From: Byssothecium circinans | Lineage: Eukaryota; Ascomycota; Dothideomycetes; Pleosporales; Massarinaceae | Reading direction: 5' to 3' | NCBI GenBank assembly: GCA_010015675.1 | Contig: ML977034.1 | Coordinates: 7,543 to 71,542, forward strand | DNA: 64,000 nt | Shown: positions 1-11,800 of the stretch, in pieces | Layout: every line of letters starts with the position of its first letter | How positions within the stretch are numbered: position 1 is the stretch's first letter | Program-made: the position numbers and the translations under genes | Notes under the pieces: model-generated | The model's input: only the letters and a program-made list of their open reading frames with translations | What the model was told of the DNA's origin: nothing | Databases searched by the model: none

Positions 1-159
1 TTTATAGGATAATAACTATTTTATTACGTAAGCTATAGCTATATAAATTTAGTAGCTATTAGTATATATATATATCTATATAGGTTTAAAATTTCAAAAA
101 AAAATATTAAGGTTTAGCTTTATTATTAAGATAATACTCTTTGGTTTTCGCTGCCAAGC
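1..159. mobile_element. Family M short DNA element, copy 1 (right part, left of Gypsy-1)
   Basis: This matches positions 8171-8330 closely: an AT-rich stretch, then a TTAAGG..TTATTAAGATAATACT block and GCCAAGC. The match breaks at base 159, where Gypsy-1 begins, and the inverted-repeat tip resumes at 7677. CAAGC at 155-159 and 7677-7681 is the target duplication of Gypsy-1. The left end of this element lies outside the window. No coding potential is visible; family M looks non-autonomous. Confidence 0.75.
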
Positions 160-637
160 TGTTACAAGACAATGGATGAGCGCAGCCACGCAGGAACGAT
201 ACGCTCAGGGAGAGTATCAGATAGTGGGGCGCAGGACAGGGTCAGGGCGTTAGTTACGTAATCGTGATCCCGCTAAGACCAACTAGTCCTAGGAGCAGGA
301 CGTGATCTTAGATTAAGTAGAGATCTAAGGAGTAAAGGCTCTAGATAAGATTAAAGACTTATTAGAGAAATAAAATAAGTAGTATAAAGACTAAAAGAAT
401 TTCCTTTATCTTTTAGATTCTAGTTCTTCGTAGTTAACTTATTACAATTCATCTCTTACCTAGATTAAGACTTATTAGTTATTCTATAGTTTATTATAGA
501 ATTAGTTATCTTTAGACAAACACTATTTATATATTTGCTTCTTAAATTACTAAAGCTTACTACCTAAAGTATACACCTTACACTACCTACCTTTTTTAAC
601 ATAGATTAAGATTAGGCAAGTATACTTTTTAGTAATA
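160..637 (+). repeat. 5' LTR of Gypsy-1
   Basis: Begins TGTTACAAGA and ends TTAGTAATA, where the partner LTR has TTAGTAACA, a C to T change. Length 478, equal to the 3' LTR. It is less mutated than the 3' LTR at its start (GGAACGATACGCTC against GGAATAATACGCTT). Confidence 0.93.
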
Positions 638-667
638 CTTTAACTACCTATAGGTTCAAGAACTTAA

Positions 668-3115
668 ATGTGCGTAATAGTAGCTCTTGCTACACTACGT
701 GCTACTAGTAGCGTTGGTACACTTGCTTTAAGTCTAGCATTAGTAATAGCTAATTAGGCTAACTAGATATAGCAACAGGCTAAACAAATTAATAGGCTAA
801 TGTAAATAATTGCTTAACTCTAAGCTAAAGACACTATACCCCGTAGAAAGATTACAGCGCTAGAGAAGTATAATAGAGGATAAGATAGCTTAAAGCTATT
901 CCTTACTAATATAGATTTGTACTATTAGTTTAACTCTATAACGAGGGAGCAAGACAAGATCCTTGCGGCTGGTATGCACCTAAAGGATAGGGTAGCTACT
1001 TAGATGCAACCCTTTATAAATGACTATCTTATAAATAAGATAAAGTACTATAAAGACGACACGAAGGCTATCTTCAAAAGCTAGACAGCATTTAAGGAAG
1101 AGATTTAAAAGGTATTTAGTAAACTTGACGAAGAGACCTAAGCAAAGCAAAAGATATCTTAGATTTAGTAAGAGAGGTTAGTTACAAAGTATATAACGAA
1201 GTTTAAATAACTATAGTTAAAGATTAATTAAGATAATACGCTATTGCGTATAGCCTTCTACAATAGGCTAAAAGAAATAGTTAAGGATAAAATAATCTAT
1301 TACAACAAGCTAGACGACCTATAGGATATAATTGACCTAGCTACTTAAATTAATAATTAACTCTACGAATAAGCGCCGCAAAAGAAACAATAGGACACGA
1401 CGATTATTTTTAACTTTAAAAGATATAGAAAACCAAAGACACTATAATACAACTAAAACGGTAACATAGTAATAATAGACAAAATCTAATAAAAAAAGTA
1501 GTTTAATAAAGATAAAAAAAGATAGCTAGACGGCTTAACCTACGAACAATGCTAAGAATGCTTTAAGAAAAAGGCGTATCTTTAATGCGGTAAAGTAAGA
1601 TACTTTTGTAGAAACTACTTACAGAACTAAGGCTAAGCTAGCAAGCTTAGAGTAATTAAGATTAGGATAATTAAGTTTAAGGTAATAAGACTTAAGGAGG
1701 ATAAACTAGAAGTGCCACGTTAGCAGCTTACTCCTTGCCTACCTTTAAAACTAAATCAAGTAACAAAACTATTTAATAATGATGTTAGTAACATAGATCC
1801 TATTCTACCCTCTAAGGAGTTCTAGGAATTAGAAACATTACGCCTAAGCTAAAGTCTAGCTAAGAATAAAGTGCTAGACTAGGTAGTTCAACTATAATTA
1901 AATACGAAAGTATGCTAAAGGTGCGCTAGCACTACGCATGAAAGACTAGCTTACCTTATGCCCGTATTAGTATATAGTAAAAAAGCTAGCAAAGTAGTAG
2001 TAAAAGCTATGCAACTCTAAGGCCTATACGTTATAGAGGAATATATAAGAGTAGAGGTACCTAAGAAGGACTTTTACTAAAAGGTTGATTAGTATTACTG
2101 CTAAAAGGATTAGTGCCTCTACTACAAGCGCAAGCATAATAAAGTAAGATGACAACCTAAGCGAATATTATATATCATAATCCTAGACAAAGACTATTTA
2201 GTAGCAGCTTACTACACTTATTATTTTAGCAATTAGCAATAGCAATATAAACGCGTTAGATGGCAGAAGTGCTACGACTAGTACTACTAAACGCATTAGC
2301 TAAGCAAGCATGTTGTATAATATTAGCTAGTAGAACCTATAGATAGCAATACACTAGACTGTAAAATTAAAGACTGCTAATATCAACACCCCCTAAGGCA
2401 CTCTATAGACTGCAAGCATGAAAAGGTAAACTAGGCATAATGCAAGATAATCCTTAATTATATATACCACACGCTCTGCAAGGAAGAAGCCACGTAGGAT
2501 AAGAGAAGTTATAATTATAACTTACTTATCTTAAAGGAATGCCTAGACAAGGACTATAGACACTATGCACTTCCTACTTTTCCTTATAAATCTAAGAGAG
2601 ATGCTTACTAAAAGAAGCAAGACAATTCCTTAAGATATTAGCAAACGATATTAGACGATTAGTATTAGGAACGGGTAGCCCGTAGCAACAAGCTAGCGGC
2701 CATAGCCTAAGCTCCTACGAGGCTAGGAACCCCGCCGCCTAACAATATCTCGCAAACTATTAAGGTAGAAAGTTACGATAATTTGCCTTATTAATAGTGC
2801 TTTAATAATATGTATCAAGCACACCTCTTAGAGAAACTTTAGAGGGGATTTTTGCAAAGGAACGAACCATCAATAAAGCACGCCTGCCTGTCATAGACGG
2901 CCTGTTATAAAAATAGCTACCTAACATACCTATCTAAAAAGCAAGAAGTAGGTTAGTTTTTAATAAAACTAAAAAGGTTAAAAAACTAAGATACTACTAA
3001 GGATAAAGTTACGCTAGTAAAAGCATTCTTACGACAACTTTATACAACGTACGACACTTAGATCTACTAGTTTATTGATTAAAAGTAGAGGTATACGTAC
3101 ACGGATGCAGGCTTA
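668..3115 (+). pseudogene. Gypsy-1 gag with long Cys/His/Trp-rich extension
   Basis: Reading through RIP stops gives one continuous frame from the ATG at 668, checked to stay in phase at six points up to 2720. Residues 1 to about 290 resemble a Gag capsid. A CCHC zinc knuckle lies near 1574-1618, read here as YLQCGKVRYFCRNY with the His and last Cys mutated to Tyr. The frame then continues for about 450 codons rich in Cys, His, Tyr and Trp, including a CQRC..TTHE pair near 1915-1940 and a CKIKDCQYQHP stretch near 2360-2390. A usual Gag is 300-400 residues, so this extension is odd. It is also present in Gypsy-2 and Gypsy-3. Its function is unknown. Confidence 0.75.
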
Positions 3116-6100
3116 TAGTACTTGTAGATAGTAAAGCTACACAAATAATTATCTTCCTACAAGTAGTTAAAAAATATAATATACCTTATTAAGATAAGAA
3201 ACGTCTAATACGAGTAGTATTAGCTAATAACGGACTAATATCATACGGTAATAAATTCTTAAGGTTAGAGACCTAAGAAGTGTTATTCTACGTACTTAAA
3301 CTTAAAAATACAACTTTCCTTAATATTATAAATCTTAGTAAAGAAGATATATTAATTAGTTATAATTAGCTTAAAAAGCACAATTTTGCTATTAATTAGT
3401 AGAAGGGCATGATGTTTAGCTAAAAACTAGCGCGTAAGGTTGCTAGAACACGCTACGGAAAATTAAGCTTAGTAATCTAAAGCTTACTTAGTTAAACTAG
3501 ATAAATTAGCAAGATATTGCCTTATAAGATTAAGAAGATTTATAAGAAGAACCCTTCATAGATAGGAGTTATCTAGATACGAAGAGTTACGCCTATAAAA
3601 GATAAACCCTAACCTACGATACTACTAAAATACAAAAAATTTTAAAATTTATTTAAGGAATAAAATAAAACTGTATTACTAGACTACTAGGAATAAGATT
3701 ACGAGATTTACTTAAAAGAAAGCGCAAAGTTGCGCCTAGAACTAATATATCTATTTACATAAAACTAGCAGAAGGAACTACGAACGTATATTAAGAAAAA
3801 CGTAAAGCAAGGATACATACGAAAGAGTATAAGCCTAATAGCTTTATTAATTCTCTTCGTCCTTAAGAAGAATAAAAAGCTGCGACTTTGTATAGATTTT
3901 AAATAGCTTAACTACGTTACGAAGAAGAACTATTACTTTTTTCCTTTAATCTAGGAACTTATAGACCGCCTCTAAAAAATTAAGTAAATTATAAAATTTA
4001 ATATGTAAAATAAATTCTATTAAATATAAATAGCTAAGGGCTACGAATAGCTAACGGCTTTTAAGACCTAGTATAGTCTATACAAATATATAGTTATACC
4101 CTTTAAATTAACAAACGCGCTTACGACGTTTTAGGCGCTTATTAATAGAGTACTTTACAAATACTTAGACGTTTTTGTAACTACGTACCTAGACGATATA
4201 CTAGTATATACCTTAGGAATACTTAAAAATTATATTAAACACGTTAAAAAGGTGCTTAAGAAGCTTAGAGAGTATTAATTACCTTTATAGCTTAAAAAAT
4301 GCGAATTTTACGTTACGGAGATAGATTACTTAGGATTTGTAGTCTTACAAGACGGCATTACTATAGATCTAAAAAAAGTCAAAACTATAAAGAAATAGCT
4401 AAAACTTAAGATAGTTAAGAACGTGCAATCTTTCCTAGAATTTGCTAACTTCTACTAGAAGTTTATTAAGGGATACTTAAAAACTATAGCGCTTTTTACG
4501 AAGATTACTAAGAAGGATTACCTAGAATTTAGATAGAGAATAAAACAATAAGATGCCTTTAAAAAGCTTAAGAAGTTGTTTCTATCAGCTCTTATACTAT
4601 AGAAGCACGATCTAGAATAGCTACTAAGAGTAGAAATAGATGCATTAGATTACGTCTTAGAAGCGATTCTTTTATAATAATGCAAAGATAGGAAGTAAAG
4701 ACTAGTATTCTATTACTCTTAAAAGTTTTTAGGTGTAAAACTTAACTACGACGTTTACAATAAGGAACTACTAGCGATAGTAGATGCCTTTAAATAATAG
4801 CAAGCCTAGCTAGTAAGCGCTAAATATTAGATAAAAGTGTATTTAGATTACTAGAACCTAATAAGTTTTATAACAACTAAGAAACTTAACTAACAATAGG
4901 TTAAATAAGCTAAGATGATAGTAGACTACGACTTTAAAGTACACTATCGCCTAGGATTGCTAAATAGAGCGGCGGATGCTTTTAGCTAAAGATCTAACCT
5001 TAGAGAAACGAACTAACCTATTACGTACGACGCAGTTCTACGAAAGGACAATAATGAAAGTCTAGGCTACAATTGACCCTGTTTAACTAAAGTAGCTAGG
5101 ATCGATTACTAAGGACTAAAGGTATACGACTTTATAGACTATAGTTAATTAACCTTAAAATAAAAGGTAGAATACGACTTAGTTAAGCACCTTAAAGCGA
5201 GACTACCTTAAGACGAAGAATAATAGATTATACTACATGAAGCTTATGTACTAACCCTAATATAGAAGCTATACGAGTCTAAGAAATACAAACACCCTAG
5301 GATTAACAAAATAGTTCGACGAATTTTGAATAAGTACTTGATACCTAATGTACGAAAAGCGGTTTAAAACGCGATAGGCAACTATTTGGCATGTTCTAAG
5401 AACAAGCCTAAGAGACATAAACCCTACGGATTACTCTAATCGCTAGAACTACCTGCACGCCTATAGATTAGCGTTATAATAGACTTTATTATAAAGCTTT
5501 TAAAATCGTTAGAACCTAGATTAGCATGGCTATGCAACTTAATATTAGTAATCGTTAATTAATTAACTAAAGCATTAATATTCATACTAACGAAAGAAAT
5601 AGGTATAGCTAAAGAAATAGCTTATAAGATAACTAAGGCACTCGTTAGTTAACACAGTGTACTAGAATAATTTATTACTAATCGTAGAACGCTGTTTACC
5701 TCTAAGTATTAGAGCACGTTCTTAGCAAAGCTTAGAATTAATAAAAAGCTTTTAACTAGCTTTTATCTATAGATAGACGGTTAGATAAAACGAACGAACT
5801 AGACACTAGAATAGTATCTAAGGATATACGCTAATAAGCTATAGAATAACTAGGTTAAACTCTTACTAATAGCATAACTAGCTTACAATAGTATAAGATC
5901 CTCGATAATAAGATACTCGCCGCATTACGCGAATTACAGATATAAGCTAATTGCTTATTAAAATCCTAAGGACGTTAAGAGTCTTTTAGCTAAAGCTAAT
6001 AATAAAGCACAACTACTTCGCGAACTATACAACGAATTAAGCCAACAAATCGCTTAAAGAAACCTTACGATAGCTAGATTAGTAAACAAGAAAAAGCTTA

Positions 6101-6530
6101 AGGGACTAACTCTTAAAAAAAAGGATAAAGTTTTCCTATTACGAAAAAATCTAAAAACTAAACAGCTATGCGATAAATTAAACAACCTCTAGATAGAACT
6201 ATTCTAGATCCTAGAGGTTAAGAGACTAGTAACATTTAAACTAAAACTTCTTAAAAGCATGCGTATACACTTTATTTTTTATAAATTACTCCTTAAACTA
6301 GCACTACCGGACGCTAAAATTAAGACGCGAATTAAGCTCGAGGATAAAGACTACAAGGTCGAAGAAATTAAAAACCTACGGAAATTCAAGCATTAGTAGA
6401 AGTACTTAGTTAAGTAAAAAGACTAGCTAGATAGCTAGAATGCCTAGGAACTAATATAGAATCTTATAAACTATAAAAGATTAGTAAGGAACTACTACTA
6501 GTAGCATTTAAAGGCGTTAACTTCGTATTT
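3060..6530 (+). pseudogene. Gypsy-1 pol: protease, RT, RNase H, integrase, chromodomain
   Basis: The protease shows VLVDSKAT at 3118-3141 (D-S-G-A-T type, Gly changed). The RT has the catalytic box YLDD at 4186-4197, preceded by LCIDFKQLNY near 3880. RNase H lies around 4620-4950, with LLRVEIDALDYVLEAIL and a later DYDFKVHYRLG. The integrase core follows at about 5460-5820, with IDFI.KLL, then TNRRTLFTSKY, then DGQIKRTNQTLEQYLR. A chromodomain at about 6346-6510 reads DYKVEEI..YLVKQKDQLDSQN and should guide integration to heterochromatin. The frame is offset from gag by -1 here and in Gypsy-2, which suggests a frameshift-type junction. Stops are TAG/TAA from RIP. Confidence 0.92.
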
Positions 6531-6599
6531 GCTAGAAAAGTAAAAAAGTTAAAAGATAAAAAAGGATTAAAAGAGATTAAAGAAGAATCAGCCTGTAAC

Positions 6600-7047
6600 T
6601 AGCCTAGGTTAGTTAACAATGATTCAAATACTAGTAATTTAGCTAAAGCAGTAGTCTCTATACTTTTTAAAGTCTCTACCTTTTAAGCAGCATCTATTAC
6701 GTTTAGGACACGATAGTCCTAGTTTGCAAAAGAACGTTTACGAGCTTTAAGTTTAGCTAGCTCAACGCGAAGCTGTGCTACTTTAGCCTTAAAACGAAAA
6801 AGCGTAATCTAATTTTTTTTTTCTTTTTTTACACTTTCTCCTACTTCTCCTTAGAGACAAATAGACTACATTTAGCGTAAACTTAAATATAGGCGGTATA
6901 CTAACCTATAGCCGCGTTAATAAAACAACGAAGTTTGCGCTTTTAATAACGCTTGTAACCTAGTGTTATCTCTAGACCTTAAGAACGGACTTAGTTAGCA
7001 TAGTAATGACGACGTGTAGTTAATAATTTAGATAGAACCTTAGGCAT
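6600..7047 (-). pseudogene. Antisense Cys-rich coiled-coil ORF of Gypsy-1
   Basis: On the minus strand a frame opens at ATG 7047-7045 with MPKVLS and runs about 150 codons with only Gln/Trp-type stops. It holds an N-terminal Cys cluster (RKLRCFI, then KCSLFVSKEK) and then a Glu/Lys/Arg-rich stretch that looks like a coiled coil (AKVAQLRVELAKLKA). Orthologous frames occur in Gypsy-2, -3 and -4 at the same place, between the chromodomain and the 3' LTR and opposite to pol. A zinc-binding or DNA-binding accessory protein is my inference. Confidence 0.65.
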
Positions 7048-7115
7048 AGTTAAGGAAAGGTTAGTAGAACTTTAAAGAACGCTACGATACTATAAGTAAC
7101 TAAAGATACATACAA

Positions 7116-7123
7116 CTTATATA
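7116..7123 (-). promoter_or_regulatory. TATA box of the antisense ORF, Gypsy-1
   Basis: On the minus strand this reads TATATAAG within GCTAGTATATAAG, 69 bases before the ATG of the antisense ORF. The same motif sits 69, 69 and 68 bases before the corresponding start site in Gypsy-2, -3 and -4. Confidence 0.6.
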
Positions 7124-7184
7124 CTAGCTATAAGAAGAAGCAGCAAAGCAGACACACTTTTTAGGGTATCAGGACGATAACCTT

Positions 7185-7198
7185 AAAGAGGGGGATAA
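7185..7198 (+). promoter_or_regulatory. Polypurine tract of Gypsy-1
   Basis: AAAGAGGGGGATAA abuts the 3' LTR start TGTTAC. This is the expected primer position for plus-strand DNA synthesis. The same tract occurs before the 3' LTR of Gypsy-2 (to 15879). Confidence 0.75.
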
Positions 7199-7676
7199 TG
7201 TTACAAGATAATAAATAAGCGTAGCTACACAGGAATAATACGCTTAGGGAGAGTATTAGATAGTAGAGCATAGGACAAGATTAAGGCGTTAGTTATATAA
7301 TTGTAATCCTGCTAAGACTAACTAGTCCTAAAAGTAGGACGTAATCTTAGATTAGGCAAAGATCTAGGGAGCAAAGGCTCTAGACAGGATTAAGGACTTA
7401 TTAGAAAAATAGAATAAGCAGTATAAAGACTAGAAGGATTTCCTTTATCTTTTAGATTCTAGTTCTTCGTAGTTAACTTATTACAGTTTATCTCTTACCT
7501 AGATTAAGACTTGTTAGTTATTCTATAGTTCGTTATAGAATTAGTTGTCTTTAGACAAACACTATTTATGCATTTGCTTCTTAAATAACTAAAGCTTACT
7601 ACCTGAAGTATACACCTTACACTACCTACCTCCTATAATATGGATTAGGATTAGGCAAGTATACCCCTTAGTAACA
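7199..7676 (+). repeat. 3' LTR of Gypsy-1
   Basis: 478 bp, begins TGTTACAAGATAAT and ends TTAGTAACA; followed by CAAGC, the target duplication. Confidence 0.93.
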
Positions 7677-7728
7677 CAAGCAAAAGTAGCCATCTCGGTG
7701 GTTTGGCCGTTTCGGTAGTGGAATACGT
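7677..7728. mobile_element. Family M copy 1, right inverted-repeat tip
   Basis: This resumes the element interrupted at 159. The tip has two degenerate iterated units (GTGGTTTGGCCGTTTCGGTA) and ends GGAATACGT, followed by the target TA at 7729-7730. The GGAATACGT end is the variant also used by pogo-D and pogo-F, not the commoner GCTTTACGT. Confidence 0.7.
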
Positions 7729-8360
7729 TATACTTTATATATATATATAGAAGCTATATAAATAATTAGCTACTAGAAAATAGGTTATATAAGCTTTATA
7801 ATAAGGTAGTGTCTAAATTTTCTAAAAAACCTATACTTTCTAAGCTAGATCTTTTAGTTTTAGAGGTATTTACTTATTTAAAACTTTATATATAGCTTTA
7901 TTTAGTATATACTATCCTCCCCCTAAGAAGAAAGTAGAGATATCTAATATAGATAACTTTATTTAGAAGGTTTTTTAATTTTTCTTACTCCCTACCTTAT
8001 ACCTACTATTATAGCATTAAACCTAGGCTTCATGCTATAATAACCTAATAGCTACTAACTAATATATTAATAAATAAGTCCTAAAAGTTATATAGTATAT
8101 AACTAACGTTTAGCTATTAATCTAGAGTATAAGGTAGGTTTTACCTAAGATTTCTTCCTTTCTTAATAACTACTAGATTACGTAAGATATAGCTATATAA
8201 ATTTAATAGCTATTAGTTTATATATATATCTATCTAGGTTTAAAATTTTAAAAGAAAATATTAAGGTTTGGCTTTGTTATTAAGATAATACTATTTGATG
8301 TTCCTTGCCAAGCATTTCTGCGCGGTTCGATGGTGTGCGCGGTTCGATGGTGCTTTACGT
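7729..8360. mobile_element. Family M copy 2, right part
   Basis: This is the reverse complement of about 48750-49330, the same family in the other orientation. It starts in the internal TATA-repeat zone and ends with GCCAAGCATTTCTGCGCGG and two units of the inverted repeat, finishing CTTTACGT at 8360. Copy 1 appears to have inserted at a TA within it. The flanking dinucleotide at 8361-8362 is CA where TA is expected. It is entirely AT-rich with no credible ORF. Confidence 0.7.
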
Positions 8361-8362
8361 CA

Positions 8363-8456
8363 TTATTTAAATTGTTATTAAGGGTTGAATATTTGATTTT
8401 CCGCCAAGCATTTCTGCGCGGTTTGATGGTGTACGCGGTTCGATGGTGCTTTATGT
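8363..8456. mobile_element. Family M copy 3, end fragment
   Basis: The sequence from TTATTTAAATTG through TTCCGCCAAGC to CTTTATGT matches the opposite end type of family M (compare 49600-49695). Copy 2 is inserted into it. It ends at 8456, and the TA at 8457-8458 is shared directly with the start of pogo fragment P1. Confidence 0.7.
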
Positions 8457-8458
8457 TA

Positions 8459-8822
8459 ATATAAAGCACTATTAAGCTAGCTATACTATTAAGCTAGCTA
8501 CCTTTCCTTAGTAATTCTAATACTATACTTATTATAAAATACCTTAACCAATAAACACGTTACTTATTTAATAAGAAGGTAAAATTAAGCTTACTCTTAA
8601 AGCTTATTATTCTAGCTAATTTAAAAGCCTCTAACATGCTACTAAGGCTTTTAATATTTATTATTAGAGACTCTTTAACTATATTAATAAAATTACCTTT
8701 TAACTAAATATAGTTCTAAACTATTTAAAACTATCTTTAACTAAAGAGAAAATACTTATCCTATATATTCTTAACCTTAATTTATAAGGTTTACGCCTAG
8801 GCTATATAAAGTATTATATATA
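8459..8822 (+). mobile_element. Pogo fragment P1 (5' end)
   Basis: The left inverted repeat ATATAAAGCACTATTAAG has two units of the TATTAAGCTAGCTATAC type. The start of a pogo transposase follows (AAATACCTTAACC corresponds to the ATG region of pogo-B). It is heavily RIP-mutated and stops at 8822, where fragment P2 is inserted at a TA; the remainder is not seen. Confidence 0.75.
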
Positions 8823-8953
8823 ATATAAAGTACTATTAAGTATGCTACCCTATTATGTGTACTAGTTTTCCTTAGTAATACTAACTTACTTAACTTTATT
8901 ATTATTATTATCTATATTACTATCTAAAAATATATACTAAGTACTAGCCTCTA
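8823..8953 (-). mobile_element. Pogo fragment P2, part 1 (before Gypsy-2)
   Basis: This is an antisense pogo end: the inverted repeat, then the reverse complement of the Asp/Asn-rich transposase C-terminus (TTATTATTATTATC). It is interrupted at 8953 by Gypsy-2, whose duplication CTCTA lies at 8949-8953, and continues at 19024. Confidence 0.8.
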
Positions 8954-9430
8954 TATTACAAGATAATGGATGAGCGCAGCTACGTAAGAACAATACGCTT
9001 AGGGAGAGTATTAGATAGTAGGGCGCGAGATAGGGTTAGAGCGTTAGTTATATAATTATAATCCCGCTAAGACTAGCTAATCCTAGGAGTAGGCTATAGT
9101 CCTAGACTAGATAAAGATGTAGGGAGCAGAGGCTTTAGGTAGAATTAAAGACTTATTAGAGGAATAGAATAAGTAGTATAAAGACTAGAAGAATTTCTTT
9201 TATCTTTTAAATTTAGTTCTTTATAGTTAACTCTTTATAGTTTATCTCTTACTTAGATTAACACTTAGTTATTCTATAGTTTATTATAGAATTAGAGTTC
9301 TTTAGTAAGATAAGTTACTTAGCATATTTACCTCTTAAATTACTAAAGATACCTACCCAAAGTATATACCTTACATAACTAACCTCCCCTAATATAGATT
9401 AGGATCTAGTGAGTATACCTCTTAGTAATA
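8954..9430 (+). repeat. 5' LTR of Gypsy-2
   Basis: 477 bp, from TATTACAAGA to GTAATA, aligned throughout with the Gypsy-1 LTR. Confidence 0.9.
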
Positions 9431-9458
9431 CTTTAACTACCTATAGGTTTAAGAACCT

Positions 9459-11800
9459 AAACGTATATTATAGCAACTCCTATTATCCTACGTGCTGCTA
9501 GTAGTAGTATTAAAACACTTACTTTAAGCCTAGCATCTATAATAGCTACGCAGGCTAACTAGATATAATAGCAGGCTGCATAGATTGATAAGCTAATATA
9601 GGCAATAGCTTAACTCTAGGCGAAGGATGTTATACCCTATAAAAAGATTATAGCGCTAGGAAAGTATAATAGAGGATAAGATAGCTTAAAGCTATTCCTT
9701 ACTAATATAGATTTATACTATTAGTTTAACTCTATAATAGGGGATTAAGATAAAATCCTTACAGCTAGTATATACCTAAAGGATAGAGTAGCTACCTAGA
9801 TATAACCCTTTATAGACGACTATCTTATAAATAAAATAAAGAACTATAAAGATAATACAAAGGCTATCTTTAAGAGCTAGACAGCATTTAAGGAAGAGAT
9901 TTAGAAGGTATTTAGTAAACTTAATAAAGAGACCTAGGTAGAGTAAAAGATATCTCAGATCTAGTAAGAAAAGTTAGTTATAAAGTATATAATAGAGTTT
10001 AAGTAGCTATAGTTAAAAATTAATTAGGATAATACGCTATTACGCACGGCTTTCTATAATAGACTAAAAGAAATAGTTAAAGATAGAATAATCTATTATA
10101 ATAAGCTAGATGAGCTATAAGATATAATTAACCTAGCTACCTAAATTAATAATCGACTCTACAAACAAGCGCTGTAAAAGAAATAAAGGGATATAATAAT
10201 TATTCCTAACTCTAGAAGATATAGAAAGAAAAAATACTATAATATAACTAAGATAGTAACGTAGTAATAATAGATAAAGTCTAATAAAAAAAGTAATTTA
10301 ATAAGGGTAAAGGAAGATAGCTAGACGGCCTAACCTATAAATAACGCTAAGAATGCTTTAAGAAAAAGGCTTATCTCTAATATAGTAAAGTAGGATACTT
10401 CTATAGAAACTACCTAAAGAACTAAGGCTAGGCTAGCAAAATTAAGGCTATTAAAATTAAGATAATTAAGTTTAAGATAATAGGACCTAAGGAGAACTAG
10501 ACAAAGGTAATACACTAGTAGCCTACTCCTTGCCCACCTATAGAACTTAACCTAGCTAAAAATCTACCTAATAATAACGCTAGTAATATAGATCCTATAT
10601 CTACCTAACTAATAGTCTCTAATAAAGGAGGAGACAAAACGCTACGCCTAGGCTAAGGTCTAGCTAAGAATAAGGTACTAGACTAGGTAGTTTAACTATA
10701 ACTAAATATAGGAGTATATTAGAAGTATACTAGTACTACGCACGAAGGACTAGCCTATATCATACCTATATTAGTATATAGTAAAAAAGCTAGTAAAGTA
10801 GTAAAAGAAGCTATATAAGTTTAAAGCCTACCTAATAGAGGGGATTATATTAAGGTAGAAGTACTAGAAAAGGATCTATACTAGGAGGTTAATTAGTATT
10901 ACTACTAGAAGGATTAATACCTCTACTACAAGCGCAAATAAGATAAGGTAAGACATTAACCTAGACAAACATTGTATATTATAATCCTAGATAAAGATTA
11001 TTTAGTAGCAATCTACTATACTTATTACTTTAGTAATTAGCAACAATAATATAAATATGTTAGATAGTAGAAGTGCTACGACTAGTACTACTAAACATAT
11101 TAGTTAAGTAAGTATATTATAGGATATTAGCTAGTAGGACTAATAGATAGTAATATACTAGAGTATAATATTAATAACTATTAATACTAATACCCCCTAG
11201 GGTACCCCACGGACTAAGAGTATAAAAAGGTAGATTAGAGATAGTGTAAGATAATTTTTAACTATATATACTACACGCTCTATAAAGAAGAAGCTGCGTA
11301 GGATAAAAGAGGTTATAACTATAACCTACTTACTCTAAAGGAATGCCTAGATAAAGACTATAGATGCTATATACTCCCTATACTCCCTTGCGAGTCTAAG
11401 AAGGATGCTTGCTAGAGGAAGTAAAGCAACTCCTTATAATATTAGAGGATAATGCTAGATAATTAGTATTAGGAATAGGTAGCCTATAGTAATAAGCTAG
11501 TAGCTATAACCTAAGCCTCTATAAGGCTAGGAACCCTATTACCTAATAATGCTATATAGGCAAAGCATATATGCCTATTATAGACAGCCTATTACAAAGA
11601 CTACTATTAGATATACCTATCTAAGAAGTAAGGGGTAGGCTAGTTCTTAAAAGGACCTTAAGGATTAAAAAACTAGGATACTACTAGGGATAAAGTTACG
11701 CTAGTAATAGCATTTCTATAATAACTCTATATAATGTATAATACCTAGAACTACTAATTTACTAGTTAAAGGTAGAGGTACGCGTACATAGATATAGGCT
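9459..11800 (+). pseudogene. Gypsy-2 gag with extension
   Basis: Collinear with the Gypsy-1 gag. The start codon is lost (ATG to ACG or ATA context). The zinc-knuckle region at about 10369-10413 reads A-Y-L-x-Y-S-K-V-G-Y-F, with the Cys and His codons mutated to Tyr. The Cys/His/Trp-rich extension is recognisable between about 10700 and 11700. Stops are TAA/TAG. Confidence 0.7.

Larger units (their letters stand above)
160..7676 (+). mobile_element. Gypsy-1, full-length RIP-degraded Ty3/Gypsy chromovirus
   Basis: The element has two 478-bp LTRs, begins TGTTAC and ends GTAACA (GTAATA in the first LTR), and is flanked by the 5-base duplication CAAGC. The order inside is gag, protease, reverse transcriptase (RT), RNase H, integrase, chromodomain, which is the chromovirus branch of Ty3/Gypsy. 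The in-frame stops are nearly all TAA or TAG at Gln/Trp positions, plus a rare TGA from CGA, so it is dead through RIP and not through indels. It interrupts the inverted repeat of family M copy 1. No convincing tRNA primer site follows the first LTR, so priming may be unusual. Confidence 0.95.

Noticed and set aside
668..6530. Alternative genetic code with TAA/TAG as Gln
   Set aside because: Stops also replace Trp, start codons and catalytic residues are hit, both strands of non-coding LTRs carry the same transitions, and Copia-1 in the same DNA uses normal codons. RIP explains all of it.
8248..8469. 73-codon minus-strand ORF with a repeated KHHRTA(Y/H)TI(K/E)PRRNAW motif
   Set aside because: The peptide repeat is the translation of two adjacent inverted-repeat tips of family M copies 2 and 3, not a protein.
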